A stretch of 64,000 bases of DNA from Paenibacillus piscarius. GTDB taxonomy: Bacteria > Bacillota > Bacilli > Paenibacillales > Paenibacillaceae. The position numbers and the translations under genes were made by a program. Positions 24,302 through 33,820 of this stretch are shown one piece after another. The stretch lies in assembly GCF_022234545.1 (NCBI RefSeq), contig NZ_JAIEUI010000006.1:62001-126000 (forward strand). The letters are read 5' to 3'. Each line of letters begins with the position of its first letter. The stretch's first letter is position 1. The notes under the pieces are model-generated. The model ran no database searches, was not told where the DNA came from, and saw only the letters and a program-made list of their open reading frames with translations.

Positions 24302-24979
24302 TTATCCATCCTGCTGTTTGTGCAATATCCCCTGAAGAATCACTTCAATAGCCCAGAAGAACCTCTCCTGGGAGGCGGTATCCCCCGAGAATAAATCACT
24401 CTTCAGACTGTTCAGCAACGGATAACGTACCGGATCTGCTTCGTTATAGTAACTCTGGGCAGTTGCCATCAGTTCGCTTGCTCTCTTAGCCTTCTCCAAG
24501 GCAATGGAAGACACATACAGGAGCAACAGGTCCGTTCCCCAGGCAGCGGCCGTAGAGGTGATTCCGCCCTTCTGGAGGACGGTAAGTAAATGCTCATTCA
24601 GACGAAAGGCGTGATTCCCAATAGGAATCGTCTGTAGAGACAGCTCCGCTAATCCGGGCTGCCCGATAAGCAGCTCTGCATAAGTATGGAGTGCTTGAAA
24701 TAACTGCTCCTTCCAATTATCGTCCGTAAGCTCCGGAAGGTTCAACTCTCCGAGACCAAGGTCAAGCACATATGAGCTCAATTCCTGCAGATTTTTAACG
24801 TAAACATACAGGGAGGAAGGGCCGGTGTCCAATTGCTTGGCTACCTTCCTCATGCTCATGCCGGAGGTCCCTTCCTGCTTCAGCAGCTCATACGCGGTTT
24901 TGACAATGATTTCATGACTAAGGGGTTCTTTGGCTGGCCGGTTGCGGCGGCTCACAATTTCACGTTTAGGTTTCATCAT
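24302..24979 (-). CDS. TetR family transcriptional regulator
   Basis: A 225-residue repressor. The N-terminal helix-turn-helix is IIVKTAYELLKQEGTSGMSM with RKVAKQLDTGPSSLYVYVKN; the C-terminal domain resembles the TetR_C ligand domain (HTYAELLIGQPGLAEL). It is the last gene of a minus-strand set behind the Tet(X)-like gene, 55 bp away, and the MFS remnant. Paired dyads at 26516-26546 upstream of that set are likely its operators, making it an autoregulated drug-response locus. Confidence 0.88.
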   Translation of the reverse strand: MMKPKREIVSRRNRPAKEPLSHEIIVKTAYELLKQEGTSGMSMRKVAKQLDTGPSSLYVYVKNLQELSSYVLDLGLGELNLPELTDDNWKEQLFQALHTYAELLIGQPGLAELSLQTIPIGNHAFRLNEHLLTVLQKGGITSTAAAWGTDLLLLYVSSIALEKAKRASELMATAQSYYNEADPVRYPLLNSLKSDLFSGDTASQERFFWAIEVILQGILHKQQDG

Positions 24980-25033
24980 ACTTTTCTTATAACATGCCGG
25001 GAGCCAATAGTAAATACGTCGCGGCAGATCACA

Positions 25034-26207
25034 TCAGCCTTCCTGCTCATACAGGTCTTGATAAGATTGCATGAGTGCTGCAAACTTGGGAGCCGCGTTC
25101 TCTGAGAAGCTGAGGATGAGATTTTCGTTAGACACATAGGCTTTCTCTGAGGCATACTGGAACATTTTCTCCTCATATTCTTCAATGGCCGCAGGTGTCT
25201 GCTTGTTCCTTACTATGGCCAGGGCCAGCTCCAGCGCATCCAGCATCGCGAGGTTCACTCCTTCTCCGGCAAAAGGAGACATGACATGTGCTGCATCTCC
25301 AATCAGCGTGACACCAGTGCTGCGTTCCCAGCGGAACCCGACTGGCAGCATGTAGATCCGTCTGGGCACCACCGCATCCTCCGCATACCGGATATAATTC
25401 TTGAGCGGCTCACTCCAATCGTGAAATAGCTCAAGCAGCTTGGCCTTCGTCTCCTGCGGGTTATCGTTTCGGATTTCGTCTAACCAGTCCCGTTCGACCT
25501 TGAAGCTCGCATATACTTTGATCCGCCCATTGCCGTTCAACTGGCCCAGAATCCCTTTGTGATCATCCAGCGCGAACATCTTGCCACGTGCATTAAATGC
25601 TGCCAAGTCCGGGTGATCGGTTGCAATAACGTTAAGCTCCAGCATAGTCAGACCTGAATATTCCACATCGGTATCCGTAAGCAGAGGACGAATCCGGGAA
25701 AAGGCACCGTCCGCACCAATGACAAGATCAGCCACAGTGGTATGACCATTCCCAAAATGAAGCTCCGTCTGCCCCTCGCCCAGAGATACAGCCTTCTCCA
25801 GTTTATAGCCATACTGTATGGTAGACGGATCTAATTTGTTCAAAAGCAAGTCACAAAGCACACCACGGTCAATCTCCGGGCGTCTCTGCCCTTCCGAGCT
25901 CTCTTCGTCGGCCACTTCATCCAGGTATATGTTCCCCGTCTTATCCATAAGCCGGAAGTCTTCGCCTTCAAACCGTGCTGCCTGCAGAAAAGCTTCATAT
26001 AACCCGGCCTCCTTCAAAGCGAGCTGCCCGGATTCTTCATGGATATCTAAGGAGCCTCCGCGTTCATGACTTAGGTCCTGATGCTCACGTTCGTAAACGA
26101 TCGAGGAAATACCATGCTGCTGGAGAATCAGGGCAAGCGTTAGCCCCCCTGGTCCCCCTCCAAATTATAGCGATCCGGCGTTGTTCTGTAGAATGAACAG
26201 TTGTCAT
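25034..26207 (-). pseudogene. Tet(X)-like FAD monooxygenase with a frameshift
   Basis: The intact frame from 26017 reads ADLVIGADGAFSRIRPLLTD, GVTLIGDAAHVMSPFAGEG and VNLAMLDALELALAI, closely following Tet(X)-type flavin monooxygenases. The first ~63 codons exist upstream: an ATG at 26207 after GGAG gives MTTVHSTEQRRIAII, but the frame is lost at the A run 26162-26164. Removing one base restores IIGGGPGGLTLALILQQHG, the FAD-binding motif, and joins to ERGGSLDIHEESGQLALKEA. A one-base insertion thus breaks the gene inside its FAD motif. It could also be a sequencing error in a short homopolymer. Confidence 0.8.
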
Positions 26208-26243
26208 GTTTAGACATCTCCTTTTGTATTGATAGTTATTTTT

Positions 26244-26480
26244 TTAAGAAACCAGGATGCTAACCGGCACGTTGATGAAAAAGATCCAGTGCCAATTAAT
26301 GTACTCGATCAGCCAGCCCGACAATAAGGGGCCTAGAATGGGAGCCAGCAGCATCGGGATTTCGAGGATGCCCATGACCGATCCTCTTTTGTCAGGTGGA
26401 GCGACCATGAATACATTGGCTATCCCGATCGGAGCCACCATGCCTCCGCCCAGACATTGAATGATGCGGAAGACGATAAG
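26244..26480 (-). pseudogene. DHA2-type MFS drug transporter, internal fragment
   Basis: The frame reads LIVFRIIQCLGGGMVAPIG, then GSVMGILEIPMLLAPILGPL (motif C-like) and NWHWIFFINVPVSILVS and stops. That is about 80 residues from the middle of an EmrB/QacA-type pump; helices before and after are missing and a stop codon precedes the first codon. The ribosome binding site of the Tet(X)-like gene follows directly, so both were once one operon. Confidence 0.75.
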
Positions 26481-26515
26481 CTATGGATTAGTTAAGTTGA
26501 TTCATTTATAACACT

Positions 26516-26546
26516 ACGAACGGTGTTCGTCAAGAACGATGTTCGT
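26516..26546. promoter_or_regulatory. Two adjacent TetR-type operators
   Basis: ACGAAC-GGT-GTTCGT is a perfect 15-bp dyad at 26516-26530; a second copy, AAGAAC-GAT-GTTCGT, lies at 26532-26546, centres 16 bp apart. They are upstream of the MFS remnant on the side expected for its promoter. The neighbouring TetR gene is the obvious candidate to bind them. Confidence 0.65.
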
Positions 26547-26572
26547 TTGATCGTGTTTGAACTGCCGCCAGA

Positions 26573-26613
26573 AAACAAAAAAGAGCCCGCCGACCTGTTA
26601 AGGTTGACGGGCT
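26573..26613 (-). terminator. Terminator of the ABC exporter operon
   Basis: Stem AGCCCG ... CGGGCT with inner pairing (ACCT / AGGT), followed by TCTTTTTTG on the minus strand, about 70 bp after the permease stop. Confidence 0.8.
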
Positions 26614-26682
26614 GCAAATAAATTCAAAATAACATATGTAGTTACTTCGCTGCTTGCTTGGGTGTATATACTGAAACGTGTA

Positions 26683-28296
26683 TTACTTCAAGCTAAACTG
26701 TCTGGCTCCATGTCTTGCGACCAGCTGTATTGCACTGATGAAATACACGACAGTGAGCAATGTGATGGTAACCGCTAAGCTCCACGGGTCCGGGCGCAAC
26801 AAGAATGCTGCCAGGAAACCAATCGAACCCAGGCTGTTCAGCAAAGTAAACCAGGGGTTACCCGTTGTCATGTCTGAGGTATAAGGCTGGAGCAGATAAT
26901 ACAGCAATAAATGATGTACCGAGAAAATCACTGCCAACGCCAGCGTTAACAGCCATACGGGAAGAAGGATCGGATGGAATTTGCCGTCAGCGATGATCAG
27001 GATAAACACACTCAACATAGCGGCCAGAACCGCTCCAATCAGCATATTCCGCCCCAGCAGCCACCGGAGGCGCAGGCGGAAATGCAGCAGCGCATCCCTC
27101 CGGTAGAAGGAATACCGCAACAGCGGCAGATCGCAGTGATGAAACAGCACTCTGCATAGCTGATTGCCCATCGTCAATTGAAACATAGCCAGAATGATAA
27201 AGGATATATATCGTTCAAGCTGTGTTACCTTCAGATGATCTGCAAAGGTCAGTGCTGAGATTGTGAACAGGATGCCCATTACACTAATGATCACTAACCT
27301 TCTATATAATGGTGCGGTTATATGGCCTCTATGACGCTTAACAAAAACAGAGTGTAGGTAGGCGTAACCTCTCTTGCCCGCAACAGGCTGAAGTCCGCTA
27401 CTATCGCTGGCGTTATCCGCCTGAACCTGTACACTTTTTTGCTGAAGATCCATCAGCATCCGTTCCATGTTAAGCAGCGGATCATCGAAGCTAGTTACCG
27501 CTCTTACCGCATCCGTGTAGTTCGTTCTGCGCAGCAGTATATATCCGGCGGCCAGGCCGCTTAGCAGTAGCACCACCAGAAGCAGCGGTTGACCAAGCAC
27601 TATGGCACCGAACAGCGGCACATCCATCAATCCTGTCAATGGCAGATAGGCTGCTGCAAGTGTGAACAACATGACCACAGAGACGATCCCTGTCTTTTTC
27701 ACTAAAATAATCTGAGATCTCCGGAAAAGCCTCAAATGCAGCAGTTCACATAAAATCCTCCAAAGGGTCACAGCACCAACCAGCAATAGAGCCTGTCTCG
27801 CAGAAATGCCCAAGCTGCTGGCAGTGACCATCATGGCAATCCATTGGAACACCAGAAAAGCTGTATACCGGTTAACCAAAACGGCCCGCGTATACCTTGT
27901 AGGCGTAATCCGCATCAGCCGGACCGCAGTGTATTTCATTTTACTGGATTCCAGCACCTTCGCACTTGATACTCCTGCCAGTAAAACACTGATGCAGAAA
28001 TACATATGCATAAACAAAGCACGCCGTTCATCCACTGTCCAATCGTCTGTCCACAGCGCAATCGGCAGCGCAAGCAGCACTACGAAATAGAGCAAGCTTT
28101 CGGCTAAACCGCCTAACAGAATCAGCACAACGGCGATCCCGCCAGCGCGCCGCTTGGCTTGCACAGCCCCATACGCCCGGTCTGTAACTAACTTCCCGAT
28201 AAAGGGCAGCCGCTGGGCATAAAAGATCAGCTTGTTAACAAAGAGGGCCACCTGTAACTGCCACATACGAACGAGCGTATTAAGCATCTCCGGCAT
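26683..28296 (-). CDS. ABC transporter permease (large ABC-2-like)
   Basis: About 537 residues with roughly ten to twelve hydrophobic segments (for example AGGIAVVLILLGGLAESLLY, VTASSLGISARQALLLVGAV and LTLALAVIFSVHHLLLYYLL) and a basic cytoplasmic loop near the middle. It begins at the ATG at 28296, 9 nt after GGAGG and overlapping the ATPase stop by 17 nt. With that ATPase it forms a two-gene exporter. The substrate is unknown. It ends in a strong terminator. Confidence 0.85.
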   Translation of the reverse strand: MPEMLNTLVRMWQLQVALFVNKLIFYAQRLPFIGKLVTDRAYGAVQAKRRAGGIAVVLILLGGLAESLLYFVVLLALPIALWTDDWTVDERRALFMHMYFCISVLLAGVSSAKVLESSKMKYTAVRLMRITPTRYTRAVLVNRYTAFLVFQWIAMMVTASSLGISARQALLLVGAVTLWRILCELLHLRLFRRSQIILVKKTGIVSVVMLFTLAAAYLPLTGLMDVPLFGAIVLGQPLLLVVLLLSGLAAGYILLRRTNYTDAVRAVTSFDDPLLNMERMLMDLQQKSVQVQADNASDSSGLQPVAGKRGYAYLHSVFVKRHRGHITAPLYRRLVIISVMGILFTISALTFADHLKVTQLERYISFIILAMFQLTMGNQLCRVLFHHCDLPLLRYSFYRRDALLHFRLRLRWLLGRNMLIGAVLAAMLSVFILIIADGKFHPILLPVWLLTLALAVIFSVHHLLLYYLLQPYTSDMTTGNPWFTLLNSLGSIGFLAAFLLRPDPWSLAVTITLLTVVYFISAIQLVARHGARQFSLK

Positions 28297-29032
28297 GGGC
28301 ATCCACCTCCCCGCTTTCGGGTACAAGGGCGGTAGCTTCGCTCAATAACTCAATCACCTGCTGCTCAACATCCGGCTGCTTCAGCACCTCTGCTGATACG
28401 CGCGTCAGCTTACCTTGATGAAGCAGGGCCAGCTCATCGCATAAATCGGCGGCCAGCTGCAGGATATGCGTGGAGAAGATCAGCACGTGATCGTCTTTCA
28501 TCTTCCGTAATAGCTGCTTCATCTCTAAGGCAACAACGACATCAAGCGAAGTCAGCGGCTCATCCAGCAGAATGACGGGAGGCTTCATGAGCAGCACGAG
28601 CAGCATTTGCAGCTTGTTTTTCATGCCGTGCGAATAATGCTTAATCAGCTTGTGGCGGTCACTCTCTTCAATAGACATCAAGTCAAATAGCACATCTATA
28701 TCGCCGCCCTGGTCTGCAATTGCTGCCTGATTCACATCTATATAGAAACGAATAAATTCATATCCGGTCAGGAATTCCGGTAAAATTGGCAGGGAATGGA
28801 CATAACCGACATCCTCTGCGTGCAAATCACGGCTGGAATTGCCTTGTACCAGCTTCACCCTTCCACGATCTGCCTCTAATTCTCCGCTTAAGCAATTGAA
28901 CAAAGTCGTCTTCCCTGCCCCGTTGCGGCCAAGCAGACCGTAAATCTTCCCCTGCTCAAACACCATGTCCGCACCGGTCAATACATGCTTACTATCGAAG
29001 CTTTTTTCCAGGTTCTCTACAACTAGCTCCAT
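28280..29032 (-). CDS. ABC transporter ATP-binding protein
   Basis: About 250 residues with Walker A GRNGAGKTTLF, signature-like YSHGMKNKLQMLLVLL, Walker B PPVILLDEPLTSLD and the switch His in LIFSTHILQ. The start is uncertain: the ATG at 29032 (MELVVENLEKSF) matches homologues but sits immediately after AGAGG; an upstream GTG at 29110 has no ribosome site. The signature (YSHGMKNK) is the variant common in ABC-2 exporters. Confidence 0.9.
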   Translation of the reverse strand: MELVVENLEKSFDSKHVLTGADMVFEQGKIYGLLGRNGAGKTTLFNCLSGELEADRGRVKLVQGNSSRDLHAEDVGYVHSLPILPEFLTGYEFIRFYIDVNQAAIADQGGDIDVLFDLMSIEESDRHKLIKHYSHGMKNKLQMLLVLLMKPPVILLDEPLTSLDVVVALEMKQLLRKMKDDHVLIFSTHILQLAADLCDELALLHQGKLTRVSAEVLKQPDVEQQVIELLSEATALVPESGEVDAHAGDA

Positions 29033-29157
29033 CCTCTTTTGATCTAGCCTCTGATTATCCCTTGTGATCTTTAACACACACCTTTGTATAGTTTTAGTTA
29101 AGGATAACACTGGCTTTTGAGGGATGGGTTGTAGAGAATTTTTAAAATTAAGTGTTA

Positions 29158-30714
29158 TTACTGCAGTAGCTCTTTGATATCACTTGCTTCATGCTCCTCC
29201 AGCAGCCGCTTCAGCTTCTGCCGTTGGCGCTTTTCCCGTTGACGGCGCTCTTTGTCCTCTTCTTTGAGGGCCTTGAGCAGGGAGAAGCACATGCCGATCA
29301 AGACAATGGCGAACGGCAATGCAGCAACAATAGAAGCAGTCTGAAGGCCGCTTAATCCGCCGCTGATCAGCAGCACCACAGCGATGGCGGATTGCAGAAT
29401 GCCCCAGGTTAATTTCACTCTGGCACTCGGGTTAAGCTTGCCGTCTGAAGTCAGCATGCCCAGTACAAAGGTAGCCGAATCGGCTGAAGTGATAAAAAAG
29501 ATCATAATCAGCATCGTAGCGATAAACGATACTAGAGTGCCTAATGGGAGTTGCTCCAGCATGACAAATAGAGCGGTCGTCGTATCTGCTTTTACGGCGT
29601 CTGCCAGCTGGACAGCATCGAACAGTTCCATTTGCATGCCCGTTCCGCCAAATACCGAGAACCAGATGAAGCCGAACAGAGTCGGGATAATCAGCACGCA
29701 AATGACAAATTCCTTAATCGTTCTTCCCTTGGAGACCCTGGCAATGAATGTCCCGACAAACGGTGCCCAGGCAATCCACCAGGCCCAATAGAATAAGGTC
29801 CAGGCTCCGACCCAGGTTCCCTTGGAGAATGGCGTTAACCTCAGACTCATATTGACAATATTCTGCAGGTAGCTGCCTAGCGTGGTTGTAAAGGTATCAA
29901 AAATAAACGAGGTCGGCCCCATAATCCACACAAACAGCATCAATAGAATGGCGATTACTAAGTTGGTGTTGCTGAGGATTTTGATTCCCTTGTCCAAGCC
30001 GCTGGTAGCGGAGATTAGGAACAGCACAGTTACAATAGCGATAATAACAATCTGAGCAGATACGGTGTTAGGAACTCCGAATAAATAGTGCAACCCTCCG
30101 TTAATCTGCAGAGCTCCGAGGCCCAGAGAAGTCGCTACCCCAAAAATAGTAGCAATGACCGCCAAAATATCGATAGCCTTGCCCAGCCAGCCGGCAACCA
30201 GCCGCTCCCCAAGTAAAGGAATGAAGGCTGCGCTGATCAGGCCCTTATACCCTTTGCGGAACTGGAAATAAGCAAGCGTCAAGCCGATGACGGCATAGAT
30301 CGCCCAAGGGTGCAGTCCCCAGTGGAAAAAGGAATACCGCATAGAGATCCGTGCTGCTTCGGTCGTCCCTCCAGCTACGCCCTCTGGCGGAGATAAATAA
30401 TGGGACAGCGGTTCAGCGACTCCCCAGTAGACAAGCCCGATCCCCATCCCTGCGCTGAATAACATGGACAGCCAGGATATCGTGGAATATTCCGGTTCGT
30501 CGTCATCATCTCCCAGCCGGATACTGCCGAACCTGCTGAAGGCTAAGTAGAAAGTGAAGATCAGGAAGAACAAAGTAGCCAGCAAATAGAACCAGCCGAA
30601 ATTATGGATGGAGAAATTGTATGCGGCATTAGCTGTCTCGGCCATCTGATCAGGCGCTACGGCTCCCCATAAAGCAAAAATCGCTACGATGGTAATTGAA
30701 ATGATAAAGACCAT
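29158..30714 (-). CDS. BCCT family betaine/carnitine/choline transporter
   Basis: A 518-residue, 12-helix secondary transporter. Signature WTLFYWAWWIAWAPFVGTFI, plus SAGMGIGLVYWGVAEPLSHY and SMRYSFFHWGLHPWAIYAVI, as in OpuD/BetP. A long charged C-terminal tail (about 30 residues, KALKEEDKERRQREKRQRQK) may be regulatory as in BetP. GGAGG precedes the ATG by 7 nt. It would take up a compatible solute such as glycine betaine in symport with Na+ or H+. Confidence 0.94.
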   Translation of the reverse strand: MVFIISITIVAIFALWGAVAPDQMAETANAAYNFSIHNFGWFYLLATLFFLIFTFYLAFSRFGSIRLGDDDDEPEYSTISWLSMLFSAGMGIGLVYWGVAEPLSHYLSPPEGVAGGTTEAARISMRYSFFHWGLHPWAIYAVIGLTLAYFQFRKGYKGLISAAFIPLLGERLVAGWLGKAIDILAVIATIFGVATSLGLGALQINGGLHYLFGVPNTVSAQIVIIAIVTVLFLISATSGLDKGIKILSNTNLVIAILLMLFVWIMGPTSFIFDTFTTTLGSYLQNIVNMSLRLTPFSKGTWVGAWTLFYWAWWIAWAPFVGTFIARVSKGRTIKEFVICVLIIPTLFGFIWFSVFGGTGMQMELFDAVQLADAVKADTTTALFVMLEQLPLGTLVSFIATMLIMIFFITSADSATFVLGMLTSDGKLNPSARVKLTWGILQSAIAVVLLISGGLSGLQTASIVAALPFAIVLIGMCFSLLKALKEEDKERRQREKRQRQKLKRLLEEHEASDIKELLQ

Positions 30715-30837
30715 AAGTGAACCTCCGTCGGTAGTTTATGTAAACCGCTCTTCACTAAAGTATGTGTAACTTTAGGCCGGACTATGAAATCATTCCGTAC
30801 GAAAGAGCCCGCGCCATGCGTGTCCCTTTCTGTACCT

Positions 30838-32286
30838 TTAAATATAGTATTCGATATGAGCTTCATCGTATTTCGTCGGATTGGGCTGCGGAATACAGGT
30901 AATGGCCAGTGCTGCGAGCCCCATGACACTAATACAGACAAACGAGGCCCGAAAGGCCATAAGATTCCCTGCCTCCGGAAAAATATTCTGGGCCAGCCGG
31001 TAAAGTGTCCCGCCCAGCGTAATGCCCATTCCCATGCCGATGGTCCGGCTCATATTAAGCGTTGCTCCAGCCACGCCAAGCCGTGCCCCCGGTACATTGC
31101 CCATGACATTACTGTTGTTGGGCGGCGTAAACAGGCCCATGCCTCCCCCGACCAGCCCCAAACCGAGCAGGAGCCGGGCAATATCGCCATCACTGCGAAT
31201 CGACGCCAGAGCGGCACAGCCGATCAGTAGCGCAACAATACCGGTGATAGCGGGCAGCCGGATGCCAAACCGGTCCGCGAGATAGCCCGAGACCGGCGTC
31301 ATTAGCGTCATCCCGATCGGAACAAATGACAGATATAGCCCCGCACGGATAGAATTGGCATGGAAGACGGCTTCCATCAGAAACGGACTGAGCAGCAGCA
31401 CGCCATACATGACGGTAAAGGACAGGAACCCTGTCAGATTTCCACGAATAAAGATACTGCTGCGGAACAGCGCCAGGTCCATCAGCGGAACGGGCGTATG
31501 CTGCTCTTCCCGGATGAACGAGGTTAAGGCCAGCAATGCGGTGAACGACCCGATCAATATAACCGGCGAAGCCCAGCCGAGTGCGGTTCCATTGTTGAGG
31601 ATATAGACCAGGAAGACCAGAAACGGAATGAGGAACAGCATTCCCCAAAGGTCGAACGATTCCTTCTTCTTAGCGTTATCCTGCGGAAGCAGCAGAATCC
31701 CGAGAATCGTCCCGATGATCCCGATGGGAATGTTAATGTAGAATAGCCAGCGCCAATCTCCCATGGCCAAAAGTCCGCCGCCGATAACCGGCCCCAGACT
31801 GAGACCGATGCCTTGCGCACTGGCCTGGATGCCGATCGCTTTGCCCCGATGCTGCGGCGGGGTCACGGCCGTAATGATCGCTACGCTGTTCGCCTGGAGC
31901 ATCGCTGCACCTACAGCCTGCAATACCCGGGCAAGCAAAAGAACGCCAAAGGTTGGCGCCAGCCCGCAGAGTAATGAACTGATCAGGAATACCGTGAACC
32001 CGCCGGTGTACATCCATTTGCGGCCCAGCATGTCTGCCAGGCGGCCGAAGGGAATGACGAGTGATGCGAGTGTGAGCAGATATACGAGGCTGATCCATTC
32101 CACCGTGGCCATAGATACATTCAGCTGCGTAACCAGGGACGGAAGAGCCAGATTGATGATGCTTGCGTCGAGCGCTGCCATGAATGCGCCGATGCATACG
32201 GTTGACACGACAAGCCAGTGATAGCCCTTGCGGGCAGACAGAGACTCAGGAGGGCTGTTGTGGATGAACTGGGATGGACTGATCAA
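30838..32286 (-). CDS. MFS transporter, DHA2 (EmrB/QacA) family
   Basis: About 482 residues with 14 hydrophobic helices. Motif D1 in AALDASIINLALPSL, motif A in GRLADMLGRKWMY, and motif C in ASAQGIGLSLGPVIGGGLLA. The start is the TTG at 32286, 9 nt after AAGGAGG; an upstream in-frame start lacks a site. Members expel lipophilic cations or antibiotics with proton exchange. The substrate is unknown. Confidence 0.93.
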   Translation of the reverse strand: MISPSQFIHNSPPESLSARKGYHWLVVSTVCIGAFMAALDASIINLALPSLVTQLNVSMATVEWISLVYLLTLASLVIPFGRLADMLGRKWMYTGGFTVFLISSLLCGLAPTFGVLLLARVLQAVGAAMLQANSVAIITAVTPPQHRGKAIGIQASAQGIGLSLGPVIGGGLLAMGDWRWLFYINIPIGIIGTILGILLLPQDNAKKKESFDLWGMLFLIPFLVFLVYILNNGTALGWASPVILIGSFTALLALTSFIREEQHTPVPLMDLALFRSSIFIRGNLTGFLSFTVMYGVLLLSPFLMEAVFHANSIRAGLYLSFVPIGMTLMTPVSGYLADRFGIRLPAITGIVALLIGCAALASIRSDGDIARLLLGLGLVGGGMGLFTPPNNSNVMGNVPGARLGVAGATLNMSRTIGMGMGITLGGTLYRLAQNIFPEAGNLMAFRASFVCISVMGLAALAITCIPQPNPTKYDEAHIEYYI

Positions 32287-32397
32287 GCTGTTATCCTCCT
32301 TTTTTATAGTGAATATACCACCCGGATTGTTTTCACACTTTAATAATCTTAACATGAATCGCGTTGTATTAGGGCTTGAGGGGGAACAAAAGAATGA

Positions 32398-32700
32398 TCA
32401 TTCCGTCACTTTTAGCAGCACGCCATCTTTATTTTCATAGATCCTTTTCTCATTTTTTTCGATCTTGTTCATGATCTCCTCTTCCAGGTTAATCCCAAGA
32501 ATCTCCGAAAGACCTATTAGATAAATAGCGACGTCCGCCAATTCTTCACCGAGATCGTCCTTCTTCTTCCGGTAAGCATCGCAGGCTTCAGATAATTCAC
32601 CGTGGAGCAGACAGAATTCCTGATAAATGTCGGTTACATTGAACCCCTTCGCGATTTTGTTCTGATACACTCTTTGTTGAAGCTGTGCTAAATCAATCAT
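32398..32700 (-). CDS. MazG-like nucleotide pyrophosphohydrolase
   Basis: A 100-residue all-helical protein with the MazG metal-binding pattern: LLHGELSEACDAYRKKKDD (ExxE-like) and EELADVAIYLIGLSEIL (ExxD). Small MazG-like enzymes hydrolyse non-canonical or excess NTPs. It is a single gene between the MFS pump and the LRR-like gene. Confidence 0.87.
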   Translation of the reverse strand: MIDLAQLQQRVYQNKIAKGFNVTDIYQEFCLLHGELSEACDAYRKKKDDLGEELADVAIYLIGLSEILGINLEEEIMNKIEKNEKRIYENKDGVLLKVTE

Positions 32701-32723
32701 GGTAATCTCTCCTATGCCCCAAT

Positions 32724-33758
32724 TTATTGATCCGACCCTATATGCTTGCGTAAATGAACGAGCGACATGGGCCTGATCCGCTTAGCTTCAGGAATATTCT
32801 CATACAAAAGCTGGCTCTTGCCAGCTTGGGCAAACCATTCCCGTAACCTGGTGATCCTGCCTTTATTGAAATCAATGAACTGGAAATCCACCTGCTTAAG
32901 ATGCTCCATTCCGGTAAGAGGCTCTAAATCCTTCGCAGTCACGGTTGCGGATAGCTCTCTGAGCTCTAGCATTTCAAGCTGCGGTACGGCCCACAGTGGA
33001 GCGATGTGCTCCAGGGCTTTCATCTGATCCAGTTCAAGCTGTCTGAGCTTGTACATATTAGTGAAGTCACACAGAGCCTTCACCTTAGGTAAGGACAAGC
33101 GAAGGTAAGCGAGATTCTGCATGGACGCCAATACATCCAGTTCGCTGAGGTTACGGATAGCGGCCAGACTAAGCATGGTCACCGAGGAATCCGCAAGGGC
33201 ATCTAGTGACCCGTTGAGTATAGAGTCATGTATGAAAAAGCATTGCAGCTTGGGTAACCGGCGGATAAACTCAAGTTCATGAATCGTAGTACGCAAGATT
33301 AAGGTATCCAGGCTGGAAGCATCGCCTATCGGCGTTAAGTCTGCATATTTTCCATGGACCGAGAGATATTGCAGCTCCTTGAAGCTGGAGATGAAGCTAA
33401 GGTCTACCGGCTTTTTGGTTGTAATGGATAGAAACTGCAGCCGCTCTAGCTTGCTAAGCACACTCAGGTCAATACTATGAATCAGGTTGAGCTGCAGTGC
33501 TGTGATGTGCTGCAACTCTGAAATGATATGTAGTAATTCCTTGGTGTAACGCCCTTTCATGTCGACTTGGCTAACAGATAATATCAAATCCGGGCGTTTT
33601 GCAAATATATGCTGATCTAAGTCCAGCAGATCCCGAGGCTTGTCTACATCAATGACATACGAAATAAGCGCCCGCTCGCGCAGCTGCTTCACCGCTTGAT
33701 CCATTTTACCTTTTGTCCAAGGTGCACCATTCATCGAGCTGGTCCATACTCCCACCAT
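32724..33758 (-). CDS. Leucine-rich repeat-like protein
   Basis: About 344 residues from the ATG at 33758, behind a purine-rich GGGGGAG. From ~residue 80 it is built of degenerate leucine-rich units (LSVLSKLERLQFLSIT, LSFISSFKELQYLSVH, LTPIGDASSLDTLILR, LEFIRRLPKLQCFFIH, LEHIAPLWAVPQLEMLELR). No signal peptide or anchor is visible, so it is probably cytoplasmic and protein-binding. The partner is unknown. The methyltransferase lies upstream across a terminator. Confidence 0.8.
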   Translation of the reverse strand: MVGVWTSSMNGAPWTKGKMDQAVKQLRERALISYVIDVDKPRDLLDLDQHIFAKRPDLILSVSQVDMKGRYTKELLHIISELQHITALQLNLIHSIDLSVLSKLERLQFLSITTKKPVDLSFISSFKELQYLSVHGKYADLTPIGDASSLDTLILRTTIHELEFIRRLPKLQCFFIHDSILNGSLDALADSSVTMLSLAAIRNLSELDVLASMQNLAYLRLSLPKVKALCDFTNMYKLRQLELDQMKALEHIAPLWAVPQLEMLELRELSATVTAKDLEPLTGMEHLKQVDFQFIDFNKGRITRLREWFAQAGKSQLLYENIPEAKRIRPMSLVHLRKHIGSDQ

Positions 33759-33782
33759 TGCTCCCCCATTCGATCGGATATA

Positions 33783-33813
33783 CAAAAAGCCCGCCTGTTG
33801 GTGGCAGACGGGC
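33783..33813 (-). terminator. Terminator of the methyltransferase gene
   Basis: Stem GCCCGCCTG / CAGACGGGC (one mismatch) with a 7-nt loop followed by TTTTTG on the minus strand, just after the stop codon. Confidence 0.8.
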
Positions 33814-33820
33814 GTCAGCA

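Noticed and set aside
31190..32221. Several long ORFs in other frames of the DHA2 MFS gene
   Set aside because: They are overlapping frames in a G+C-rich gene; translations are rich in Arg, Ser and Pro with no family features.
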